Positions 17,946 through 25,027 of a DNA stretch of 64,000 bases are shown here, piece by piece. The position numbers and the translations under genes were made by a program. Under the pieces are notes generated by a model. That model was not told where the DNA came from and did not search any database. It saw nothing but the letters and a program-made list of their open reading frames with translations. The stretch spans positions 5,062 to 69,061 of the forward strand of contig JAVERT010000013.1 in NCBI GenBank assembly GCA_034006985.1, in the 5' to 3' direction. The first letter of the stretch is position 1, and every line of letters begins with the position of its first letter. Source of the DNA: Gudongella sp034006985 (GTDB taxonomy: Bacteria; Bacillota; Clostridia; Tissierellales; Tissierellaceae).

Positions 17946-17979
17946 ATATTATAATTTATGTTATAATAAATTATAATAT
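17946..17979. promoter_or_regulatory. 34-bp palindrome, candidate operator 1 in the divergent intergenic region
   Basis: A perfect inverted repeat has 14-bp arms at 17946-17959 and 17966-17979 with a 6-base spacer. It lies between the minus-strand operon promoter and the ribosome binding site (17984-17989) of the thioesterase gene. Its right end TTATAATATC recurs at 18435-18444 before the regulator gene, which suggests a shared binding site. Confidence 0.5.
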
Positions 17980-17995
17980 CGTTAGGAGGTTTATT

Positions 17996-18391
17996 GTGGA
18001 TTATACTAAAATACTAAAAACTGGAGAAGTTTTTACTAATAGATACACGGTACAAGAATCAGATACTGCAGATGCTTCCGGAAATAAAGGTGTAAGAGTT
18101 TTATCAACACCTTCTTTGTTAAAATATATTGAACTCGGCTCTTCTGCTGAATTATTTAAACGGCTACCAAAAGGCTATAGCCCTGTTGGTACAAGCATTA
18201 ATCTAAAACACATAGGAGCTACTCCAATAAATGGGATTATTGAAGTAGTTACAACTGTTTATAATATCTGCGATAGTAAAATCACTTATGATTTTAAAGT
18301 GTTTTATAACGGCAAAATTATAGCAAAAGGGGATTATGAACAAAAAATAGTATATTTAGAAGGATTTTTGGAAAAAAATAATGCAAAATAA
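17996..18391 (+). CDS. FlK-like hotdog-fold acyl-CoA thioesterase
   Basis: I place the start at the GTG at 17996, six bases behind AGGAGG, giving 131 residues. The upstream extension reads through the palindrome and looks non-coding. The sequence resembles fluoroacetyl-CoA thioesterase FlK: VLSTPSLLKYIELGSSAEL, then SPVGTSINLKHIGATPINGIIEV. The Thr-Glu-His set of FlK (T42, E50, H76) appears with the same spacing as T38, E46 and H72. This subfamily hydrolyses small acyl-CoA esters. It is transcribed away from the catabolic operon and towards its regulator. It may clear a dead-end or toxic acyl-CoA made by that operon. Confidence 0.8.
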   Translation: MDYTKILKTGEVFTNRYTVQESDTADASGNKGVRVLSTPSLLKYIELGSSAELFKRLPKGYSPVGTSINLKHIGATPINGIIEVVTTVYNICDSKITYDFKVFYNGKIIAKGDYEQKIVYLEGFLEKNNAK

Positions 18392-18414
18392 AATGACTCC
18401 AATAAGAAACTTTA

Positions 18415-18444
18415 GATATTATACATTTTTTTTGTTATAATATC
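18415..18444. promoter_or_regulatory. inverted repeat, candidate operator 2 before the regulator gene
   Basis: GATATTATA (18415-18423) and TATAATATC (18436-18444) are perfect complements spaced by 12 bases, 18 bases ahead of the regulator's ribosome binding site. The right arm is shared with candidate operator 1, which points to autoregulation. Confidence 0.45.
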
Positions 18445-18474
18445 ATTATTATACTTATCACAAGGAGGGTTAAA

Positions 18475-19335
18475 GTGATTGATTCAAATAATAGTTCTAG
18501 TACTATATATTTTAATATAAATGAAGTAGCTAATATTATTGAAGTATCTGCGGCTACCATAAGAAATTGGGAAAAAAAAGACCTTTTCACAGCTAAAAGA
18601 GCATCAAATTCATATAGGATATACAGCTTAGAAGATATTGAGGTCTTAAAAAGAATAAAATACTATTCAAAGAATTATCAAATGAACTCATTGGCCATAA
18701 AAGAAATCCTTATGCCGCATGTAGAAGCACCTCCTATTATTAAAGACAATTTAGAAAATCCAACAACTCATACACCAAGCAGGAAATTATTAGGAGGTAA
18801 GTGGAAAGAATATCGGATAGAGCAGAATAAAACTCTTGAAGAAATAGCAACTGATATTGGTATCTCGACTTCATACCTTAGTAAAATAGAAAACGGTCAG
18901 GCTAATGTTTCTTATGAAGTAATTGAAAGACTTGCAAGTTACTATGGTAAAAGCGTACTACACTTTTTCGAACCAGAAGAAGAACAAAAAATCGTCGTAG
19001 AAAAAGGTAAGGGAGAAAAATTACAAACAGGACTTCCAGGCGTTTTAATGGAATCACTTATTGCACAAAAAGAGAGAGTTTTATTTCCAATGATGTTTTA
19101 TGTAGAACCTGGTTATGGTTCAGATAACACACACAAACATAATGGAGAAGAATTTATCCATGTCTTAAAAGGTGTATTTGAAATAACTTTAGACGAAAAT
19201 GAGGTGCACTTGCTAAAAGAGGGAGATTCTATTTATTTTAAATCTTCAACTAATCATAGTTGGCATAATACAGGAAAATCTACGGCTAAGATCCTTTGGA
19301 TACATTCACCTGTTGAAAGAAATACATTAAGATAG
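18475..19335 (+). CDS. transcriptional regulator with MerR HTH, XRE HTH and cupin domains
   Basis: The 286-residue protein starts at GTG 18475 behind AAGGAGGG. Three domains are visible in order. Residues about 11-80 are a MerR-type winged helix (NINEVANIIEVSAATIRNWEKKDLFTAKR, YRIYSLEDIEVLKRI). Residues about 107-162 are an XRE/Cro helix-turn-helix (KTLEEIATDIGISTSYLSKIENGQANVS). Residues about 195-280 are a cupin (NTHKHNGEEFIHVLKGVFEI, EGDSIYFKSSTNHSWHN). XRE-cupin proteins commonly control amino-acid or polyamine catabolism with the cupin sensing the ligand; the extra MerR domain is unusual. It most likely controls the divergent operon and itself through the two palindromes. Confidence 0.9.
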   Translation: MIDSNNSSSTIYFNINEVANIIEVSAATIRNWEKKDLFTAKRASNSYRIYSLEDIEVLKRIKYYSKNYQMNSLAIKEILMPHVEAPPIIKDNLENPTTHTPSRKLLGGKWKEYRIEQNKTLEEIATDIGISTSYLSKIENGQANVSYEVIERLASYYGKSVLHFFEPEEEQKIVVEKGKGEKLQTGLPGVLMESLIAQKERVLFPMMFYVEPGYGSDNTHKHNGEEFIHVLKGVFEITLDENEVHLLKEGDSIYFKSSTNHSWHNTGKSTAKILWIHSPVERNTLR

Positions 19336-19339
19336 ACAA

Positions 19340-19363
19340 AAAAAAAGAAGGCTAACCTTCTTT
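19340..19363 (-). terminator. terminator of the walRK operon
   Basis: AAAGAAGG (19344-19351) pairs with CCTTCTTT (19356-19363) around CTAA. On the minus strand it overlaps the yycI stop codon and is followed by a run of nine or more T. It would end the wal transcript before the catabolic block. Confidence 0.85.
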
Positions 19364-20204
19364 AGTCTAATTCTAATATAACATCATATCCATCTTCAAA
19401 TTGGACTCTCCATGCAGGCACTGCGTTTCCTTCCATTGCTTGCTGGTATTCTCCAAGATAATCTTGTTTCTCTGGGTCAAAATAATACGACAGTGAGATA
19501 TCTGTAATAGTCTTTCCAAATGTATCCTCCATGCTTATAAGCTCGAGGATCATTTTTTGTGCAGATATTATTGGATAATTTGTATCTTTAATCTCTTTTA
19601 TATTAAGCCAAGTTCTCTCCATCTTTCTGATTTCTCCATCTTTTATTCTAAAAGTGGTGAAACTATGTTCAATATAAAAATCTTCTAGACTTTTTGTAAA
19701 ATCTAGATAAAATCCGTCCTCAGTTTCTTGAGAAAAGGATAATTTCATATCGTCTGTTTCATAACCTTTTTCCTCCATAAATGTTAGCGCTAGAGCAACT
19801 GCAGATTCTACATCAGCTACACTTGTCCCTATCGCTTTTGTTTCATTTTCATATATTATAAGCTTATCATTTATTATTACAATACTTTCATCACCCTTAT
19901 ATATTTCTGTTAAAGCAGTCGTTGATTCAATGATACCTTGATCTTTAAAAAAACTTTTATTTAAAGCCTCAGGGAGTATATTCTCATATTCTACTATTAA
20001 GTTATATGCACTGTTTGTTGTCTCTGGAAACTTTGCATCAAGCTTTATGTCTTTTCTCAATAGAATCTTTTCAGCTTCTTCCATAAGTTCTGGACTTGCA
20101 GATTGAGTTTTAGCTTCATTACCTCCATAGAGAAACGCAGCTAAAAAAAGGTTAGTAAAGACCAGTGCAATTATTAAAATTGTTTTTGCTTTAGACCAAT
20201 CCAT
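19362..20204 (-). CDS. yycI: WalRK accessory protein YycI (WalI)
   Basis: The 280-residue protein starts MDWSKAKTILIIALVFTNLFLAAFL, the typical YycI opening with a short cytoplasmic end and one membrane anchor, followed by an extracytoplasmic YycI domain. In other Firmicutes YycI and YycH contact the membrane part of the WalK kinase and set its activity. It directly follows yycH (eight bases). Its stop codon lies inside the operon terminator, so here the wal operon ends without walJ. Confidence 0.88.
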   Translation of the reverse strand: MDWSKAKTILIIALVFTNLFLAAFLYGGNEAKTQSASPELMEEAEKILLRKDIKLDAKFPETTNSAYNLIVEYENILPEALNKSFFKDQGIIESTTALTEIYKGDESIVIINDKLIIYENETKAIGTSVADVESAVALALTFMEEKGYETDDMKLSFSQETEDGFYLDFTKSLEDFYIEHSFTTFRIKDGEIRKMERTWLNIKEIKDTNYPIISAQKMILELISMEDTFGKTITDISLSYYFDPEKQDYLGEYQQAMEGNAVPAWRVQFEDGYDVILELD

Positions 20205-20212
20205 AGCTTCCC

Positions 20213-21637
20213 TTACCTTTCATATACTAATTTACCTGAGTATGCATTAAATGCATATATTTTACTATTTGCTTTAATTTGCCAGATTGTAACGAGTCTT
20301 TCTCGTTGTTCCATCAATCCTGAATCATAATACGCAATTGTAATATCCTCAATAGAACTTAATACCTTTTGGATAACACTATCTCCTAATTCTTCTTTGG
20401 TTAAGCCAGTCGCTTTTAAATATTCACTTTCAAAAAAAATATAATTTCTATCTATTACATCAAATGACGATAACAAACTATCAGTTGTTTGTATTTGAGA
20501 AATATCTATATTCATTTCCCCTCTAAATAGTTGTCTATATGACCTTACCTGACTGTTAAACACTTCCATCTGAACATACTCATTTACTTCTCTATTACCT
20601 AACAAAACTGGTATTCCTCTTACTCTATATTTGAAAACAAACTTATATCCAAGACTTCCTTCTGCCTCTATTTCATCAGTTTCTGCTAAATACATACCTT
20701 TAGCAGAATATGCTTTTTTAGATATAAAATCAGCAGCAGCTGAAAGGCTAAGGTATAAATTCCTATCTTCAACCTTATCTTCTAAAGAGTGAAAGTACTC
20801 AACAGTTCCATTTAGATTAAACTTAAGCACTCTGTTGTCATTTATATATATTGTAGACCCATTGTTTTCAACTATTTGTCTTAAATAATCTTTGTCTTTT
20901 TCTAAAAATCTCTGTGCTAGGGTTTCTTTATCAGCTTTATTCATATTTGCCAAATCGTTTTTCACAAATACAGCTGCTAAATTATTTCTTATTTCATATG
21001 GAATAAATATATCATTACCACCAAGTTCAAATATTTCAGACATTGAATAGTAATAATCAAAATCATCATTTTCTTCTATAGATCTTAAATCCATTTTTAT
21101 TTCATCTAAATTAATTGCGTTATCATACACCTTCAAATGCTTCCCATCACCTGAAAATACAAAAAAAGGATCCCCATCTCCCATTACTATTGAAATACTT
21201 TCAATATAGGGTACGGCATCCACTATCCTATTTGGTTCCTTTACTTCCCAAGCCATGGCTACGATATTGGCACTCATTTTTTCTGGAAGGTAAAACACTA
21301 TTGATTGGTTATTTAAATTATTGTGATTAAGCCCTTGTTCTAACTCTTCTGTCTTTATGGAGGTTGAATTTATAACCTGTGCGATTACTTTTTTAGCTGA
21401 ATCCCACAGTCCATATTTACTTGCATCATATATTATCGTAGTTTTATTCTTTTCAAAATTTATCAGATATTTGTTTGGAGCTATCATGTCAGATAATAGA
21501 TATGATGATGAATACGAAGGTTGTGGTTCAAAAAAACTAGTAACTCTTTCTGGAAATTGAATCCATAACTTCTGAGTCATTGCCAAACTAGTTCCCACCA
21601 AAAAAAGAAGGAGAAGGGTTTTTAGTTTTTCTTTCAT
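20213..21637 (-). CDS. yycH: WalRK accessory protein YycH (WalH)
   Basis: This 474-residue protein has one N-terminal membrane anchor (KLKTLLLLFLVGTSLAMTQKLW) and a large outer domain with the YycH features SSYLLSDMIAPNKYLINF and, near the end, IEDITIAYYDSGLMEQRERLVTIWQIKANSKIYAFNAYSGKLVYER. It works with YycI as a membrane modulator of WalK. It lies between a small secreted protein gene and yycI in the wal operon. Confidence 0.88.
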   Translation of the reverse strand: MKEKLKTLLLLFLVGTSLAMTQKLWIQFPERVTSFFEPQPSYSSSYLLSDMIAPNKYLINFEKNKTTIIYDASKYGLWDSAKKVIAQVINSTSIKTEELEQGLNHNNLNNQSIVFYLPEKMSANIVAMAWEVKEPNRIVDAVPYIESISIVMGDGDPFFVFSGDGKHLKVYDNAINLDEIKMDLRSIEENDDFDYYYSMSEIFELGGNDIFIPYEIRNNLAAVFVKNDLANMNKADKETLAQRFLEKDKDYLRQIVENNGSTIYINDNRVLKFNLNGTVEYFHSLEDKVEDRNLYLSLSAAADFISKKAYSAKGMYLAETDEIEAEGSLGYKFVFKYRVRGIPVLLGNREVNEYVQMEVFNSQVRSYRQLFRGEMNIDISQIQTTDSLLSSFDVIDRNYIFFESEYLKATGLTKEELGDSVIQKVLSSIEDITIAYYDSGLMEQRERLVTIWQIKANSKIYAFNAYSGKLVYER

Positions 21638-21657
21638 TTCTTCCTCTCCTTAGTATA

Positions 21658-22161
21658 TTATCTTATCAATGGAATTAATGTCCTTGAAGTATTAGTCCTT
21701 ATATATTTAAGACTAACACTTGATCTTACAACATCATATTTATATACAATAATTTCTTCGTCTTCTACTCCTTCTACTCCAAAATTAATTATAATTCTAT
21801 TAATCCCACTTACTAAATTGAGTTGTTTTTGGAAAAAACCCATATTTCCCGAGATCACAGATTCTGTACTAATCATTATATAATCATCTTTTAGAGGCAA
21901 ATTGTCGAGGTTAAAGTTTCGTCTAGTTAAATCAGTTGTCCCATACATTTCTATAGTAACTTCTGTTCCAGAAGGTGCTTTCCCATTAATTAAAACTACT
22001 TTTTCACTAGAAGAATAACTCTTTCTTTCAGGTTTAATAATTTCATATTCAATTGCAGTTGTTGTTGTAACTTGATTTATAGTACTTGTAGCATAACTTG
22101 TTTGTCCGACACTTAAAAAAGCAATAAAAAATACCAAACTGAAAATCATCTTTTTAATCAT
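21658..22161 (-). CDS. secreted protein of unknown function in the wal operon
   Basis: The 167-residue product has a signal peptide (MIKKMIFSLVFFIAFLSVGQTSYA). The mature part reads like a beta-sandwich adhesion or Ig-like module: NGKAPSGTEVTIEMYG and NLVSGINRIIINFGVEGVEDEEIIVYKY. The order walK-orf-yycH is not the usual B. subtilis order, where yycH follows walK directly. It may be an extra cell-wall sensor component, but this is inference from position. It lies 20 bases ahead of yycH, so it is in the same transcript. Confidence 0.7.
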   Translation of the reverse strand: MIKKMIFSLVFFIAFLSVGQTSYATSTINQVTTTTAIEYEIIKPERKSYSSSEKVVLINGKAPSGTEVTIEMYGTTDLTRRNFNLDNLPLKDDYIMISTESVISGNMGFFQKQLNLVSGINRIIINFGVEGVEDEEIIVYKYDVVRSSVSLKYIRTNTSRTLIPLIR

Positions 22162-22252
22162 TTTTTAACCTCCTAACCTAAAATATACTTTCTTATACTT
22201 AGATAATACACTTTATTTATTACAATCTTGTTACAAATGAGTTAAAACTAAA

Positions 22253-24040
22253 TTACACATTTGGAAATATTATATTTACAGTGGTACCTTTCCCAAATTC
22301 ACTGGTTAGTTTTAACTTTGCACCATGAGCTTCTAAAATTTCTTTTGCTATGGAAAGACCCAACCCAGTACCTCCCATATCTCTACTTCTACCTTTTTCT
22401 ACTCTATAAAATCTTTCGAAAAGCCTTGGCATATCATCTTCTGGTATTCCTATTCCATTATCCTCAATCTTTAAAACCACATTTTTAAGATTTTTTTGAG
22501 CTGAAACTCTTACAACTCCATTTTCTTCAGTGTATTTTATAGCATTTGAAATGATATTTAATAGCACTTGTTCTATTCCATCTTTATCGACATTTAGATT
22601 TGGTAGGTCTTCTTCAATATCACACTCAATCTTTTGATGCTTTTCATAAGCTAGGATATGAAGTTTATTTATAGAATCTGTAATCATATCTTTTAGTGAT
22701 ACTTGAGTTTTTACCCATTTTGTTTTCTTATAATCAATATTTGACAGTTGCAAGAGATCTCTAACGAGTCTTCCCATTCTATCGCATTCTTTATCAATTA
22801 CAGATAAAAACATTTTTTGAGTATCCAATTCAATATCACCTAGCATAAGAGTTTCAGTATAACTCTTTATAGTTGTTATTGGTGTTTTTAATTCGTGAGA
22901 TACATTTGCAACAAATTCTTTTCTCATATTATCCAACTTATGTTCTTGGGTAATATCTTGAAATACCATTATTATACCTGCTATAATATCTTTCTCGTTT
23001 TTAAAAGGAGCGTACTTAACCTTGTAAACTCCAGCCCCTGTTTCAAAAATAGTTTCACCATTTAGTGTCTTTGGCTTAGCATAATTTAAACTTCCCATAT
23101 TTACACTTTCTAATTGGAGTTTTGTTTCCTGATCCAAATAGCGATCTGTCACTCCTGTAATTTTTTGTCCCATAGGATTTGCATGTATAATCATACCATT
23201 TTTATCAATAGCAATAACACCTTCTGCCATATAACTAAAAATGGTATCCAATTTGCTGCGTTCAAGATCCATTTCCTCAATAGTTTGCTTTAACTTAAAA
23301 GTCAGTTGATTAAACATCTCTGCCAGTTGTCCAATTTCATCATTAGATTTAACCTCTACAAATTGGTCAAAATCTCCGTGTGACATCTCCTCTGCCTTTT
23401 TGGTTAGATTTCTAATTGGAACGGTTATACTACTCGCTATAAAAAACCCTAAAACTACTGTAATTAAAAGCGCTATAAGCGTAGCGTTTGTGAGTATTGC
23501 TCTAGAATCATCTACTGTATTTGATACATTCGTTAAATCTGAAGTCATATATAAAACGCCAGATACTTTTCCCAAACTTGAATAAACTGGTACTGCAATA
23601 TGCATAAATTCAGTATCTGCTGTTTGGTCATATATTATTGAACTATCTTCACTTCCTTCAAATGCTTTACTTATTAAAATCGGATCTGTGTTTCTAAATG
23701 AAAGTGCATTTGTCCCAATAATATCTTCGTATTGCTTATTAGTTGTAGAAAGAATTGTTGGAGTTTCTTCATCATAGATTACATAAAGAACTTCACCTGT
23801 ACCAATTCTCCAATCATTTAAGGTGTTTTGAATTCCTTCTCTATTAAGGACCCAATCCCCCGCTGCAATATCACTTGAAGTAGACATTATAGTTTGGATT
23901 TGTTGTTCCATTGAGAATTTTTTTGTTTCCAATTGTTGATTTTCCATGCTATTAATGATAAATATCCCAATAATAACCATTGCAATAAATACCAATAGAA
24001 AGTAAACCACAATAAATCTCCATTTAATACTGGAAAACAT
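22253..24040 (-). CDS. walK: cell-wall sensor histidine kinase WalK
   Basis: The 595-residue protein has two membrane segments (about 8-29 and 183-205) flanking an extracytoplasmic sensor. These are followed by HAMP, a PAS domain (VIAIDKNGMIIHANPMGQKITG), the dimerisation domain with phospho-acceptor His in FVANVSHELKTPITTIKSYTETL, and a HATPase domain (LLNIISNAIKYTEENG, DNGIGIPEDDMPRLFERFYRVEKGRSRDMGGTGLGLSIAKEI). This layout is that of WalK, which controls cell-wall hydrolase genes. A strong AGGAGGGG precedes it, two bases after walR. A 91-base gap separates it from the next gene. Confidence 0.95.
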   Translation of the reverse strand: MFSSIKWRFIVVYFLLVFIAMVIIGIFIINSMENQQLETKKFSMEQQIQTIMSTSSDIAAGDWVLNREGIQNTLNDWRIGTGEVLYVIYDEETPTILSTTNKQYEDIIGTNALSFRNTDPILISKAFEGSEDSSIIYDQTADTEFMHIAVPVYSSLGKVSGVLYMTSDLTNVSNTVDDSRAILTNATLIALLITVVLGFFIASSITVPIRNLTKKAEEMSHGDFDQFVEVKSNDEIGQLAEMFNQLTFKLKQTIEEMDLERSKLDTIFSYMAEGVIAIDKNGMIIHANPMGQKITGVTDRYLDQETKLQLESVNMGSLNYAKPKTLNGETIFETGAGVYKVKYAPFKNEKDIIAGIIMVFQDITQEHKLDNMRKEFVANVSHELKTPITTIKSYTETLMLGDIELDTQKMFLSVIDKECDRMGRLVRDLLQLSNIDYKKTKWVKTQVSLKDMITDSINKLHILAYEKHQKIECDIEEDLPNLNVDKDGIEQVLLNIISNAIKYTEENGVVRVSAQKNLKNVVLKIEDNGIGIPEDDMPRLFERFYRVEKGRSRDMGGTGLGLSIAKEILEAHGAKLKLTSEFGKGTTVNIIFPNV

Positions 24041-24042
24041 GG

Positions 24043-24735
24043 TTAACCCCTCCTAAAGTAGTATCCAACGCCTCGTTTTGTTAATATATATTTAAATTCT
24101 CCGTCAACATCCTCAATTTTTTCTCTTAGTCTACGAACAGTTACATCTACAGTTCTAATATCTCCATAGTATTCATATCCCCATACTTTTTCAAGTAATT
24201 GTTCTCTAGTAAATACCTGATCTGCGCTAAGAGCTAGGAATTTCAATAGTTCAAATTCCCTTATTGTAAGCTCAATAACCTCTCCATGCTTTTTAACCTC
24301 ATATCTAGTCAAATCTATTTCTAAGCCTTGTGACTTTATTTCTGGATTGCCATCTCCTGCTTTTAAATCATAATCTAGTCTTCTAAGATTTGCCTTTACT
24401 CTAGCCATCAATTCTCTCATACTAAATGGCTTTACCATATAATCATCCGCACCAAGTTCCAAACCCAGTACTTTATCGACTTCTTCTTCTTTAGCTGTTA
24501 AAACTATTACTGGGAATCTAAATAAAGGTCTGATTTCTTTTAAAACCTGAAATCCATCTTTTTTCGGCATCATAATATCTAATATTAATAGGTCTGGTTT
24601 AATTAATTTTATTTTTTCAAGACCTTCTTCTCCATCATATGCTACAACTACTTCAAAACCTTCCTTTTCAAGATTAAACTTTATAATATCACCTATGGCT
24701 TTTTCATCATCTACGACTAATATTTTACCACCCAT
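24043..24735 (-). CDS. walR: response regulator WalR
   Basis: I use the ATG at 24735 (230 residues) because GGAG lies eight bases ahead; the GTG at 24744 overlaps that site. The receiver domain has the phospho-acceptor Asp in LLILDIMMPKKDG, Thr in IVLTAKEE and Lys in DDYMVKPFS. The OmpR/PhoB winged helix ends in REFELLKFLALSADQVFTREQLLEKVWGYEYYGDIRTVDVTVRRLREKIE, characteristic of WalR/YycF. It heads the wal operon. Confidence 0.95.
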   Translation of the reverse strand: MGGKILVVDDEKAIGDIIKFNLEKEGFEVVVAYDGEEGLEKIKLIKPDLLILDIMMPKKDGFQVLKEIRPLFRFPVIVLTAKEEEVDKVLGLELGADDYMVKPFSMRELMARVKANLRRLDYDLKAGDGNPEIKSQGLEIDLTRYEVKKHGEVIELTIREFELLKFLALSADQVFTREQLLEKVWGYEYYGDIRTVDVTVRRLREKIEDVDGEFKYILTKRGVGYYFRRG

Positions 24736-24770
24736 TATTATCACTCCAATGTTTGTGTGTAATTATCTAA

Positions 24771-24799
24771 ATTATCTCTTAATACTCCCTATAAGTCAA
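24771..24799 (-). promoter_or_regulatory. promoter of the wal operon
   Basis: On the minus strand TTGACT (complement of 24794-24799) and GATAAT (complement of 24771-24776) are separated by 17 bases, 36 bases ahead of the walR start. It diverges from the riboswitch promoter only about 20 bases away. Confidence 0.7.
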
Positions 24800-24820
24800 T
24801 TGTTTCATCCATTTAGGCTA

Positions 24821-24849
24821 TTGCAAAATCTCTTAAAATGAATTATAAT
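24821..24849 (+). promoter_or_regulatory. promoter of the riboswitch-ATPase transcript
   Basis: TTGCAA (24821-24826) and TATAAT (24844-24849) have a 17-base spacer. Transcription would start near 24856, just before the aptamer. Confidence 0.75.
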
Positions 24850-24858
24850 TCTTATATC

Positions 24859-24945
24859 AAAGGGGAGTAGCTTAACAAGAGATAGTCGTCAACACGGGAA
24901 ACCCGGCTATCACCTTAATCATTTAAGGAAGCAAGACTTTTGTTT
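24859..24945 (+). ncRNA. yybP-ykoY manganese riboswitch
   Basis: The conserved elements appear in order: AAAGGGGAGTAGC (24860-24872), then GTCGTCAACACGGG, and GAAACCCGGCTATCACC, followed by the closing stem TTAATCATTTAAGG and GCAAGAC. These are the sequence signatures of the yybP-ykoY family, which binds Mn2+ and switches on manganese efflux or homeostasis genes. It lies directly ahead of a terminator and a P-type ATPase gene, the usual arrangement. Confidence 0.92.
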
Positions 24946-24972
24946 ATTATATATAAACAAAAGTCTTTTTTT
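24933..24972 (+). terminator. riboswitch expression-platform terminator
   Basis: A perfect 15-bp stem, 24933-24947 with 24953-24967, is followed by a run of seven T. Its 5' arm overlaps the last bases of the aptamer, so metal binding can prevent the terminator from forming. This is transcriptional control. Confidence 0.88.
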
Positions 24973-25027
24973 ATGCTTTAATGGGTATATTTAAAAAAGA
25001 CTAGCTCTCATAGAAAGAAGGGATCTT

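Noticed and set aside
17924..17995. N-terminal extension of the thioesterase
   Set aside because: The extension is encoded by the palindromic intergenic sequence and lacks a ribosome binding site, whereas GTG 17996 has AGGAGG at the correct distance.
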